Below the pieces are notes generated by a model, which was not told the DNA's origin, ran no database searches, and worked only from the letters and a program-made list of their open reading frames with translations. Below, piece after piece: positions 43,180 through 51,778 of a DNA stretch of 64,000 nucleotides. A program made the translations under genes and the position numbers. Source of the DNA: JAZDCZ01 sp046757925 (GTDB taxonomy: Bacteria > Gemmatimonadota > Gemmatimonadetes > Gemmatimonadales > GWC2-71-9); the NCBI GenBank assembly GCA_046757925.1, contig JBHHZE010000011.1, positions 1-64,000 on the forward strand, in the 5' to 3' direction. Each line of letters starts with the position of its first letter. The first letter of the stretch is position 1.

Positions 43180-44640
43180 ATGCGCATAGTTAGCCGCTAC
43201 CTCCTGAAGCAGCATGCGGCCCCGTTCATTTTCTCTCTGCTCGCGCTCACGGGCTTCATGCTGTTGAACCAGATAGCCAAACGTCTGCCCCAACTGGTCG
43301 GCAAGGGTCTGCATTGGACCGTGATCGTGGAATTCTTTGCGCTCACAGTCCCGTATCTGATAGCAATGACCCTATCCATGTCCGTGCTGCTGGCAGTCTT
43401 GCACACCTTCAGCCGCCTTGCCAACGACAGTGAGATAACCGCATTTCGGGCAGGCGGGGTTTCGTTATTGCGCCTCATCAGGCCGGTACTATTCGCGGCC
43501 GCTGTGGTCACAGCCATAGCATTCGTTTTCGGAGATCAAATTCTGCCGCGCACGAATCACAAGTTACGCGTTCTGATGACCGACATTGGCCGTACGAAGC
43601 CGACATTCTCTCTGAAGGAGCACGTGATCAACGAAGTCCAGCCCGGCAGAGTCTTCCTGAGGGCAGCGCACATCGATCGAGCGACCTATGACATGCGCGA
43701 TGTGACGATCTATCGCACCGCCAACATGAATAGCACTAGCATCATATACGCGGACAGTGGACGAATGGCTTTCGCTCCGAATCACGAAGACCTCCAACTC
43801 ATTTTGTTCAGTGGTTCCGTGCACGATTTCGATCGCTCGAATCCTGGATTGTTTCAGCGCACTAGCTACCAGCGCTATCTAATCCTGCTCTCTGGTGTGG
43901 GTAGCGAGTTCGTCCGAAGACAGGGTGACAACTTCCACGGTGACCGTGAGCTGGGCGTATGCGAATTGGAGAAGGTAGCCCAAACCGCCCGGCGGAACGA
44001 GTGGCTCGCGGCCGAGCGTGCCCACGTTATCGAGATGAACGGACTGCGTGTACTTGTGGGACTTCCGACGGTCGAGCCCGACACAATCGCTCCACGACGG
44101 CGTGCGAGCCTCTACTGCAGGTTGCGAGAGTCTTTGCTGCCGCAGCAGTTGGAAGCTCAGCAGACACCGCAGCACCAACCTGGTCTGGCTCATGGGCCAA
44201 GAAGGCTCTATGTGACCGCCCGCCCGCGCCAGAGCATGAGCGAATCTCGCATGCAGGCCGATCGCGCTCGCGGATCGCGCATCAGAGCGGCCGTTTACTG
44301 GGTCGAGTTCCACAAGAAGTATTCGATTCCGGCCGCCTGCATTGTATTCGTGCTCGTGGGAGTACCTGTTGCGTTGAAATTCCCGCACAGCGGACTCGGC
44401 ATGGTTATCGGAGTCGGAATGGGGGTATTCGGCATATACTACATAGCCCTAATCGGGGGTGAGTCTCTGGCTAACCAACTCAAGATCCCACCGGCCCTAG
44501 CGATGTGGCTGCCCAATATGGTGTTCGGCCTCCTGGGCACGGTTGGGCTGTGGCGACTTTCGCGCCAGGGTGTGGCGCGCAGCGGGTCACCTCTTAGGGG
44601 GACAGGAACGGACCCCACCTCCAACCTATCGCAAGAATGA
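43180..44640 (+). CDS. lptF: Lipopolysaccharide export permease LptF-like
   Basis: LptF and LptG form the inner-membrane channel that extracts LPS. The 486-residue protein has three N-terminal transmembrane helices (~12-115), a periplasmic beta-jellyroll, a charged Arg/Gln-rich segment (~300-360) and three C-terminal helices (from FHKKYSIPAACIVFVL). The middle charged region is longer than usual. Its stop overlaps the start of the following permease (ATGA). LptB and LptC are not adjacent. Presence of this pair indicates an LPS-like outer membrane. Confidence 0.85.
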   Translation: MRIVSRYLLKQHAAPFIFSLLALTGFMLLNQIAKRLPQLVGKGLHWTVIVEFFALTVPYLIAMTLSMSVLLAVLHTFSRLANDSEITAFRAGGVSLLRLIRPVLFAAAVVTAIAFVFGDQILPRTNHKLRVLMTDIGRTKPTFSLKEHVINEVQPGRVFLRAAHIDRATYDMRDVTIYRTANMNSTSIIYADSGRMAFAPNHEDLQLILFSGSVHDFDRSNPGLFQRTSYQRYLILLSGVGSEFVRRQGDNFHGDRELGVCELEKVAQTARRNEWLAAERAHVIEMNGLRVLVGLPTVEPDTIAPRRRASLYCRLRESLLPQQLEAQQTPQHQPGLAHGPRRLYVTARPRQSMSESRMQADRARGSRIRAAVYWVEFHKKYSIPAACIVFVLVGVPVALKFPHSGLGMVIGVGMGVFGIYYIALIGGESLANQLKIPPALAMWLPNMVFGLLGTVGLWRLSRQGVARSGSPLRGTGTDPTSNLSQE

Positions 44641-45719
44641 TTGGGCGTATTCTGGACCGCTACCTATTAGAGGAATGGTTCAAGATTTTTACGTTCACGA
44701 CCGTAGGCTTCCCTCTCATAGTCATTCTCTTGGAGCTCACGGACAACCTGGACGACTACTTGGCAAGAGGCATCACTCCCGGCGCAATCGCACTGGGATA
44801 TCTCTTCAGCCTCCCCGACAAGTTGTTCCTCGTTTTGCCGGCAGCGGTGCTGTTCGCGACGATCTTCAGTCTCGGATCCATGAGCCGCCACTCAGAACTG
44901 ACGGCGGCCAAGGCTGCCGGGCGGAGCTTCCAACGCACGGTACTTCCGATAGTGGCTGCCGCGATGCTTGCCACCGGGGCGGGTATTGCGGTCGGCCAAC
45001 TGGCTCCGAGCGCCACCCGCCGGCAACTCGAACTCCACGGTGAGTTGGAAAAGAGATCGACCAACTCACGTCAGAACTTCGTTTATAGGGCAGAAGAAGG
45101 CTGGGTGTATTCGATACGTTCGCTGAACGTCAAGCAGCAGCAAATGGCCAATCTGGTTCTCGAGCGTGAGGGGAGCGGAGCCAATTATCCCACAATCGCC
45201 GTACAGGCACGCATCGGTACGTATGATCCTACGACCGCCCGGTGGACGCTCCGCCAGGGCCGGATGCGGATGATCGCTCCCTCCACGGGAGAGGTGGCAT
45301 TCAAGTTCGACTCACTACGGCTGCGCAATCTCACCGAGACTCCCGCCGATCTCCTGGTTGAGCCCAAGAAACCTGAAGAGATGACTTACTCCGAACTCGG
45401 CGGATACATAGAAGCTCTCGAACGGTCCGGAGGCGACGGGAGACAACTCAGGGTGGACCAAGCTCTCAAGATATCGGTTCCCTTCACATGCTTCATTATC
45501 GCGATCTTCGGCGCCCCTCTCGCAATTACCGCTCCCAGGGCCAGCGGAGCCCTGGGTGTAGCGTTGGCACTGGGAACCACCTTGGTGTTTCTGGTTCTCA
45601 TGCAGATGTCGCGGGCCATCGGGGGAGGCGGCATCCTACCACCGGCATGGGCCGCGTGGGCTCCGAACATCGCATTCGGGCTGGCCGGACTCTGGCTATT
45701 GAAGCGAGCGCGATCGTAG
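44637..45719 (+). CDS. lptG: Lipopolysaccharide export permease LptG-like
   Basis: The 360-residue partner of LptF has the same plan: an N-terminal helix block (IGRILDRYLLEEWFKIFTF start), a periplasmic jellyroll (~130-265) and three C-terminal helices (ISVPFTCFIIAIFGAPLAI). The ATG overlaps the lptF stop by four bases. No terminator is visible after it, so read-through into the antiporter gene 137 bases downstream is possible. Confidence 0.88.
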   Translation: MIGRILDRYLLEEWFKIFTFTTVGFPLIVILLELTDNLDDYLARGITPGAIALGYLFSLPDKLFLVLPAAVLFATIFSLGSMSRHSELTAAKAAGRSFQRTVLPIVAAAMLATGAGIAVGQLAPSATRRQLELHGELEKRSTNSRQNFVYRAEEGWVYSIRSLNVKQQQMANLVLEREGSGANYPTIAVQARIGTYDPTTARWTLRQGRMRMIAPSTGEVAFKFDSLRLRNLTETPADLLVEPKKPEEMTYSELGGYIEALERSGGDGRQLRVDQALKISVPFTCFIIAIFGAPLAITAPRASGALGVALALGTTLVFLVLMQMSRAIGGGGILPPAWAAWAPNIAFGLAGLWLLKRARS

Positions 45720-45856
45720 ATCGCTTACTCAACGGACTCCACGGCCTCCCGGCGCTTGTAGCATCTTCTCATTAGGTTCGGCGAGCGCAATCTGTACCCC
45801 GTGTTGCACCTGGGCGAACTGGATCGCGAGAACTATTTCAACTGAAGGTGGCATCC

Positions 45857-47275
45857 ATGGACACATTCGGCTGGCTCTCGATCATCCCTCCAATCATTGC
45901 AATCGGGTTGGCGATCAAGACCAAGCAAGTTTACCTGTCACTCATCTTGTTTGTGTGGATGGGCTGGACGATCATGAGCTCGTGGAATCCGGTCGAGGGA
46001 CTGATACGATCGGTCGACGTCTTTCTAGCGAAAATCACGGAACCCGACAACGCGAGAGTGCTGCTATTCAGCGCCCTGATCGGTGCGATGATTACCTTCA
46101 CTCAAGCTTCCGGTGGTATGGAAGGGTTTGTACGGTGGGTCGAGCATCGAGGACTCGCTCATTCAAAACGCTCTGTCGGACTCATCGCCGTATTCGTGAG
46201 TCTCAGTGTATTCCTCGAATCCAATTTCGGACTCCTGGTATCGGGTTCGGTAGCGCGGCCACTGTTCGACAAGTGTCGTATATCGCGTGAGAAACTGAGC
46301 TACCTCATAGACGCGACCTGCTCTCCCAAGTGCATCTTGATCCCACTCAACGCGTGGGGGGCCTACGTAATCAGCCTACTTGCAGCTCAGGACGTGGCAA
46401 GGCCGGTTGCTTTGGTTGTCGCTGCCCTGCCCCTCAACTTCTACGCCATCCTCGCCATCGTTCTGGCACTCGTAGTCGTAGTGGTAGAATGGAACATCGG
46501 ACCCATGCGGGAGGCAGAACGACGAGTTGCCGAGGAGGGCAAGCTTCTCAGAGACGGTGCGGAACCGATGGTGTCAGCAGATGTGGCGACGGTCCAGCCA
46601 AAAGAAGGACTCCCCTATAGAGCCGTCAACATGGTAGTCCCCATCGCAGTAATGGTTGCCACGGTACCTTCGGTTCTATGGATTACCGGGAACGGCGACA
46701 TCATGGCGGGGAGTGGGTCACAAGCCGTCCTATGGGGGGTGATAGTGGGGCTTTTCGCAGCAGCAGTACTCTATAAGTTACAGGGCATCATGTCCATCAA
46801 GGAGTTGAACGACAATGTCATCCGAGGTATTCAGGGATTGATACCTCTGGTAATTGTGCTTTCCCTAGCGTTTGCGATCGGTGAAACAACTAAGGCCCTG
46901 GGCACAGGTGTGTTCTTGGCTCAGGCAGCGCAGGCTACCGTGAATCCCGGCCTGGTTCCCGCAATCGTCTTTGTCTTGGGTTGCTTCATCGCATTCTCGA
47001 CAGGAACCTCCTGGGGCACCTTTGCAATCATGATTCCGATCGTCATTCCCATGATTAGCCTGTTGGGTTTGCATCCAGGACTCACCTTAGGTGCCGCCCT
47101 GGGCGGCGGCATTTTCGGAGACCACTGCTCACCCATCTCGGATAGCACCATAGTGGCATCGATGGCTTCCGCCACTGATCACATCGATCATGTCCGGACT
47201 CAACTACCTTACGCCCTCGCCGCTGCCGGGGGCGCTACCCTGCTGTTCCTCACCTTCGGCTTCCTGCTCCGATGA
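45857..47275 (+). CDS. NhaC-family Na+/H+ antiporter
   Basis: ATG 45857 is preferred over a GTG at 45848, because AAGGTGG lies five bases upstream. The 472-residue protein has about eleven transmembrane helices. Conserved NhaC-family stretches include FSTGTSWGTFAIMIPIVIPM and GGGIFGDHCSPISDSTIVAS, which lines the ion path. It probably exchanges sodium for protons, but family members for other small ions or malate/lactate exist. ctaA follows after 13 bases. Confidence 0.85.
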   Translation: MDTFGWLSIIPPIIAIGLAIKTKQVYLSLILFVWMGWTIMSSWNPVEGLIRSVDVFLAKITEPDNARVLLFSALIGAMITFTQASGGMEGFVRWVEHRGLAHSKRSVGLIAVFVSLSVFLESNFGLLVSGSVARPLFDKCRISREKLSYLIDATCSPKCILIPLNAWGAYVISLLAAQDVARPVALVVAALPLNFYAILAIVLALVVVVVEWNIGPMREAERRVAEEGKLLRDGAEPMVSADVATVQPKEGLPYRAVNMVVPIAVMVATVPSVLWITGNGDIMAGSGSQAVLWGVIVGLFAAAVLYKLQGIMSIKELNDNVIRGIQGLIPLVIVLSLAFAIGETTKALGTGVFLAQAAQATVNPGLVPAIVFVLGCFIAFSTGTSWGTFAIMIPIVIPMISLLGLHPGLTLGAALGGGIFGDHCSPISDSTIVASMASATDHIDHVRTQLPYALAAAGGATLLFLTFGFLLR

Positions 47276-47288
47276 CCCAGGAATCGGA

Positions 47289-48203
47289 ATGAGACTCCTG
47301 AAACCCCTCGCGGTCACGACAGCGGCTTCGGCATTCGCCCTGGTCGCACTTTCGCCGCTCGTCCGCATCACCGATTCCGGCCTGGGATGCGGCGAGCACT
47401 GGCCCCTGTGCAACGGACATCTCATCCCCCCACTCGATAACGTAGAGGTCATGATCGAATGGGGACACCGCTTGGCTGCCGCTGCGGTGAGCACCTTGCT
47501 GCTCGTCATGACCGGCTATGCCTTCTTGTTCCGACACACCGTGAGAATTGCAGGCAAGCAGGGAGTTCTGAAGCTCGCCATCTTAGGTTGCATTCTCTTG
47601 GTAGTTCAAATCCTTCTCGGGGCGATAACCGTATGGAACAGCCTGCCGTGGGCCGTGACAGCCACGCACCTAGCAAACGCCATGGTACTGCTTGCAGTTC
47701 TGTCGGTGGCTGCGTTCCGCGCCCTTGAACTTCCACAAACGAGCCAAGGGAATCGGCATCACTTGTTCCGCGCCGCAGTTGCTTCCGTGGCGCTCGGTGC
47801 AAGTGCGCTGCTACTCGGGGCGATTACCGCCAACACAGGGGCCGGTCCAGCCTGTCAGGGGTTTCCACTGTGTAGCGGCCAGATATGGCCCACTGCGGCA
47901 TCCAGCGCTCTTCCAACTGTTCATTGGATTCATCGCCTCGTCGCCTACGGCCTGTTTTTTCACATGTTGGGACTAACAATCAGGGTAGAACGCCAACCGA
48001 CCCCAGCTGTCGTAAGAACGGCCACCCGCCTCACCTTCGGCCTGACAGTTCTCCAGATTGCGGTTGCAGTAGTCATGGTCCTAGCGAGTCTCCCCACCGT
48101 GTGGCGCTCGCTGCACGCGGTGATCGCTACTGCGCTCTGGGTGGCGTTGATTCACCTCGCCTGGACGACTGCCACAATCGATCCCCAGACTTCGTCAGCG
48201 TAG
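47289..48203 (+). CDS. ctaA: Heme A synthase CtaA (COX15)
   Basis: CtaA oxidises heme O to heme A for cytochrome aa3-type oxidases. ATG 47289 gives 304 residues with eight transmembrane helices in two repeats. Heme-ligand histidines are visible in EWGHRLAAA, THLANA and HWIHRLVAYG, and the loop Cys pairs CGEHWPLC and CQGFPLC are both present. In-frame codons further upstream lie within nhaC. The gene implies an aerobic respiratory chain; oxidase subunits are not in the window. Confidence 0.92.
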   Translation: MRLLKPLAVTTAASAFALVALSPLVRITDSGLGCGEHWPLCNGHLIPPLDNVEVMIEWGHRLAAAAVSTLLLVMTGYAFLFRHTVRIAGKQGVLKLAILGCILLVVQILLGAITVWNSLPWAVTATHLANAMVLLAVLSVAAFRALELPQTSQGNRHHLFRAAVASVALGASALLLGAITANTGAGPACQGFPLCSGQIWPTAASSALPTVHWIHRLVAYGLFFHMLGLTIRVERQPTPAVVRTATRLTFGLTVLQIAVAVVMVLASLPTVWRSLHAVIATALWVALIHLAWTTATIDPQTSSA

Positions 48204-48209
48204 CGGAAG

Positions 48210-49382
48210 CTATGTCGGGAGAAATAGCTGGGTTTGGCGCACCTTTGGAGTTACCTCAGGTCCACTGTCTCCCATAATGACATTGATCTCGCTCCGTACC
48301 CCAAAGCGCCCAGCCAGGTAGACACCCGGTTCCACGGAGAAGACTACGCCGGGCACCAGTGTCCTCACATCGTGTGTCTCGAAGTCGTCCAGATGCGGAC
48401 CGGAACCGTGCAGATCCTGATCGATAGAATGGCCGGTACGATGGCCGAACTCGGCGGCGTACCCCCGTTTCGCCAACAGATCACGTGCAGCCCTGTCGAG
48501 GCTAGCCCCGGTAATCGCCTGTCCTGCAGCACAGGCTGAATCCAGGTGCTCCACTACCGCGTCCCTCGCCGCCGTTACGGCGTCCCACACGTCGACAACC
48601 TCCTTGGGGGGAGTGTGCCCCGAAAAACCCATCCAGGTCTGATCCGCCCACGCCGCATGCTCACCTCTTGCCCACAGGTCGAGCAGGATCACCTCGTCTT
48701 TGAGCAGGGCTCGATCACCGCTTTGCGCGGTATTGTGGTGGGGATCTGCCGCGTGGGCCCCGAAGGCTACAATCGGCGGATCTTCCACACTCAATCCGGC
48801 GCGCTCGAATTGCTCCATAACTCGCCGCTGGATATCTATTTCGTTTACCTGCCCGGCCTCGCATACCGCAACTTCCAACGTCGATCTCGCAATTTCTGCT
48901 ACGATCTCGGCGGCGGCTCGATGGGCCGCGAGTTCCGCATTCGTCCAGCGCGCAGCGAAGTTCGTTACCAGTTGATCGGACGGTAGCACCTGGGCTCCAA
49001 GACCGCTCAAGAGTTCCACTACTCCGTGCGGGACCCTGTCGACGTAGGGCACGGTATTTCCGGGAGACACTTCCATGGCTACGCGTTTCCCGGTTACTAG
49101 TGTCTCGAGTTTCTGGTGCAGCTCTTGCCATGTAGTGTAAACAACGGTTTTGCCAGCAAAGTCCTGCACGGCAGCTGCGTCTATCGAATGAACTATGGCC
49201 ACGGGCGGACCTTGCGCCGGCAGCCAAACGAACACGCGTCTGGTGACCATGCCTTCGTATCCAATCACCCGCCGAGCTACAGGGTTCACTCCGTGAAAAT
49301 CGTACAGCAACCAACCATCCGCTCCGGTAGTGTTCAACGCTTGCTCGAGTACTGTGGGATCGATTCGCTCTAACGCCTTCAT
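48210..49382 (-). CDS. M24-family metallopeptidase (Xaa-Pro aminopeptidase-like)
   Basis: ATG 49382 overlaps the upstream stop (ATGA) and gives 390 residues. The N-terminal half is a creatinase-like domain, the C-terminal half a pita-bread fold with all five metal ligands: D in LLDLWARG, D in WADQTWMG, H in GHRTGHSI, E in SVEPGVYL and E in RSEINVIM. It probably cleaves peptides with proline in second position. Co-translation with a V4R-like protein is unusual. Confidence 0.88.
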   Translation of the reverse strand: MKALERIDPTVLEQALNTTGADGWLLYDFHGVNPVARRVIGYEGMVTRRVFVWLPAQGPPVAIVHSIDAAAVQDFAGKTVVYTTWQELHQKLETLVTGKRVAMEVSPGNTVPYVDRVPHGVVELLSGLGAQVLPSDQLVTNFAARWTNAELAAHRAAAEIVAEIARSTLEVAVCEAGQVNEIDIQRRVMEQFERAGLSVEDPPIVAFGAHAADPHHNTAQSGDRALLKDEVILLDLWARGEHAAWADQTWMGFSGHTPPKEVVDVWDAVTAARDAVVEHLDSACAAGQAITGASLDRAARDLLAKRGYAAEFGHRTGHSIDQDLHGSGPHLDDFETHDVRTLVPGVVFSVEPGVYLAGRFGVRSEINVIMGDSGPEVTPKVRQTQLFLPT

Positions 49383-49999
49383 CGCTGACCTCGCAGGTTG
49401 AGTTGCCACCTACATAGCTGGTCGCCTCTGCTGCAGCACGCTTCGTGCAACATTGCTCCGTCGAAATCCGTCAAGCGCCTCATGAGTTCCGCCAGCGCCA
49501 CTCCGTAAAACTCACAGCCCTCACCCGCCGTACCTTCCGTCGACGGAAGGTCGCATCCATGCGCTACGACACTGCCGTCATCATCCCTCATCTCGAGTCC
49601 GAACACCTTCGCAACCAACCCCCTGGCAGCTGCAAACCCCATGTGCGATCCCAGCGGCCCAATCCCAACTTTCCGAAGCGCCCGGATCGGCAGCGGTAGA
49701 ATCCCAACAGCTCTCCGGGCTGCCCGTCTGCCCGCCTGGTTAAACGTCAGTGCAGAATCGCTGCGCCGACTCACCAGTGTGAATAGCTGCACGACATCAA
49801 TTGACTTCGTGTACCCACCCTTCCGTTCTAACTTGCGGTAGCGGTCAATTTGGGCGGCTACAGTCGGATTCATGCCCAGGCGTTTGGAAGCAATCTCGTC
49901 TCCGGGCGTGTCCATACCGAGCGGGACGGAGCCGTCAAGGAGGCGTACCGTTTCGAGTAGCGCAAGGGGAATTATGGCGTGTATTCTTGTTGTATGCAC
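49379..49999 (-). CDS. V4R-like domain protein of unknown function
   Basis: The 206-residue protein starts at a GTG without a clear ribosome binding site, so a shorter form is possible. Residues ~100-200 resemble V4R (4-vinyl reductase) domains: a Gly/Ala-rich helix, a CEFYGVALAELM stretch and a Cys-bearing end HEACCSRGDQLCRWQL, a pattern expected to bind small hydrophobic ligands or metal. The N-terminal third is of unknown type. It is divergent from the ECF operon and overlaps the M24 gene. Confidence 0.6.
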   Translation of the reverse strand: MHTTRIHAIIPLALLETVRLLDGSVPLGMDTPGDEIASKRLGMNPTVAAQIDRYRKLERKGGYTKSIDVVQLFTLVSRRSDSALTFNQAGRRAARRAVGILPLPIRALRKVGIGPLGSHMGFAAARGLVAKVFGLEMRDDDGSVVAHGCDLPSTEGTAGEGCEFYGVALAELMRRLTDFDGAMLHEACCSRGDQLCRWQLNLRGQR

Positions 50000-50170
50000 G
50001 AGGCCGAAGCAGCTGGATATGTGGCGGCGAGCAAGTTAGCCCGGAAACGGGAGATCTGCCAGGGACAGTTGCGCTACTCGGTTCCCGAGGCCATTCTATT
50101 GCATCCAGTCATGATGCATTTAGACGGTTCCGATCCCCACGAGAACTCACTTGAGGTACCTGAGTGGTAG
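49994..50170 (+). CDS. Possible 58-residue leader protein overlapping the ECF sigma gene
   Basis: An ATG at 49994 opens a frame of 58 codons whose TAG overlaps the GTG of the ECF sigma gene by seven bases. The codons favour G or C in the third position, like the neighbouring genes. No family is recognised, there is no clear ribosome binding site, and it starts inside the first codons of the divergent gene. It could be a regulatory leader or chance. Confidence 0.25.
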   Translation: MHEAEAAGYVAASKLARKREICQGQLRYSVPEAILLHPVMMHLDGSDPHENSLEVPEW

Positions 50171-50730
50171 CACGTCCAGAGCGTAGACGACTCGCGTTCG
50201 AGGCCGAGGCGTTGCCCCATCTCGATGCGGTATATCGGGTAGCGCTTCGTTTGGCGGGTGACGAGTCGCAGGCCGACGACTTGACGCAAGAAACCATGCT
50301 CAAGGCGTTTCGCTCCTGGCATCAATACAAGCAGGGGACTAACGTGAGGGCGTGGTTGTTGACCATCCTCCGCCACACGTTCATTAACGATTACCGCAAG
50401 GCACGGCGTAGCGGGAGAATGGTCGACATCGCCGATGTCGAAGAGTTCCGAGTCTTCCATGAGGTCCAGGACGCCGATCCCGAGGGTACTTTCTTCAATC
50501 AGATTGTCGACGACGAGGTGTTGCGGGCGATCGACTCTCTGCCCGACGAGTTCCGCGAGACGCTCGTGTTGAGCGACGTGGAGCAACTGTCGTACGCTGA
50601 GATAGCAGAAGTTACTGGAGTACCCATAGGTACGGTGAAGTCCCGTCTATTCCGAGCGCGACAGGCATTACAGCAGCAGCTCTATGAATACGCCGTTGAG
50701 ATGGGATACATCAAGGGGGCAGAACGGTGA
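50164..50730 (+). CDS. ECF-family RNA polymerase sigma factor
   Basis: The 188-residue protein has sigma region 2 (~18-90, with ADDLTQETMLKAFRSW) and region 4 (~125-180, LPDEFRETLVLSDVEQLSYAEIAEVTGVPIGTVKSRLFRAR). Starting at GTG 50164 places GAGGT nine bases upstream. It is paired with a zinc anti-sigma factor that overlaps its stop, as in the SigR/RpoE-like groups controlled by redox or envelope stress. It probably autoregulates the operon, but I could not identify the promoter with confidence. Confidence 0.93.
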   Translation: MVARPERRRLAFEAEALPHLDAVYRVALRLAGDESQADDLTQETMLKAFRSWHQYKQGTNVRAWLLTILRHTFINDYRKARRSGRMVDIADVEEFRVFHEVQDADPEGTFFNQIVDDEVLRAIDSLPDEFRETLVLSDVEQLSYAEIAEVTGVPIGTVKSRLFRARQALQQQLYEYAVEMGYIKGAER

Positions 50731-50990
50731 AGCAAGAGCATGGAATCGACTGTCACCAGGCGGCGCAACGACTATATGATTACCTGGACGGTGAACTGTC
50801 GAGCGATGATGAAAAGGCAGTGCGAGGTCATCTGCGCGACTGTGCTCCATGCTTCTCCCTTTTCAACTTCGAAGAAGCGTACGTCAAGTTCTTGTCCGCC
50901 AGGGCTAAGGCTCGCAAGGCTCCCGAACACCTCAAGCTAAAGATCTTCGAACAGGTGATGCTGATGGGAGATGAAGCCGAGGAGGAGTGA
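50727..50990 (+). CDS. Zinc-containing anti-sigma factor (ZAS type)
   Basis: The 87-residue protein starts at a GTG overlapping the sigma factor stop (GTGA). It carries the ZAS motif H-x3-C-x2-C (H35, C39, C42 in HLRDCAPC) and an upstream Cys9 after the start. No transmembrane segment is present, so it is cytoplasmic. Such proteins hold the sigma factor inactive until zinc or thiols change, which suggests control by oxidative or thiol stress. The stop overlaps the next gene. Confidence 0.88.
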   Translation: MKQEHGIDCHQAAQRLYDYLDGELSSDDEKAVRGHLRDCAPCFSLFNFEEAYVKFLSARAKARKAPEHLKLKIFEQVMLMGDEAEEE

Positions 50991-51775
50991 CCGTTGTCGT
51001 CGCCGGCGCGCTCGCGGGAACGTTGGCGCTGATAGGCCACGCACTGAAGTGGCTCACTCGAGGAGGTACGATGGCTGCTGCCGGCGTTGGGACTGCGGTC
51101 CTTGCCGGAGCAGGACTGCGTGGCGCCAGCCTCCTGGCTCTGTTCTTCATCTCCGGTAGTCTCCTTACCAGATTCTCCCCAACGCTCGACCCTGCAGCTC
51201 GCGATCGTGCAGTAGGCACGCGCCGCAACGCCTATCAGGTGATTGCCAACGGTACCTGGGCAGCTGTTGGGGGACTGCTCCTCTGGATTCCCTCCCTCCT
51301 GGTGGGAGTGAACGGCTGGCCGCTGCTGACCGGCTCGCTGGCCGCCGCCCAAGGTGACACCTGGGCCACAGAAACCGGGGCGTTTTCGGCCAAACCACCC
51401 AGACTTTTCACCACAGGGAAAGCGGTCGCTCCCGGAACATCCGGTGGCACCACACTCCTCGGAACAATAGGCGGACTCACCGGTGTAGCCACTATGGCAG
51501 GACTCGCCATTCTGGTGGCGGTGCCCGACCGTGCGGTCGCCGGATGCGTACTCGGCGGCGTCTCCGGTGTATTGATCGATTCCCTACTGGGCGCCACGGT
51601 CCAGGCTTCCTACTACTGCAGCTCCTGCGAAGAATCGTGCGAAACGGCTCTACATAGGTGCGGGTTGGAGAGTGAACAGGTGCGAGGTTGGAGCAGGTTT
51701 AACAACGATGCGGTCAATTTCGTTGCGACGGGGGTGGGAGGCCTCATCTCGGTCGGTTACTGGCTGCTTCGGTAG
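50987..51775 (+). CDS. DUF92 (TIGR00297) membrane protein, VTE6-like
   Basis: The 262-residue protein has six or more transmembrane helices and the DUF92 stretch SGSLLTRF followed by RNAYQVIANGTWAAV. The plant DUF92 member VTE6 is a phytyl-phosphate kinase, so a prenyl-phosphate role is a reasonable guess here. The GTG start overlaps the anti-sigma stop by four bases. Next to it is a flavoprotein resembling geranylgeranyl reductase, which strengthens the isoprenoid idea without proving it. Confidence 0.8.
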   Translation: MTVVVAGALAGTLALIGHALKWLTRGGTMAAAGVGTAVLAGAGLRGASLLALFFISGSLLTRFSPTLDPAARDRAVGTRRNAYQVIANGTWAAVGGLLLWIPSLLVGVNGWPLLTGSLAAAQGDTWATETGAFSAKPPRLFTTGKAVAPGTSGGTTLLGTIGGLTGVATMAGLAILVAVPDRAVAGCVLGGVSGVLIDSLLGATVQASYYCSSCEESCETALHRCGLESEQVRGWSRFNNDAVNFVATGVGGLISVGYWLLR

Positions 51776-51778
51776 CAG

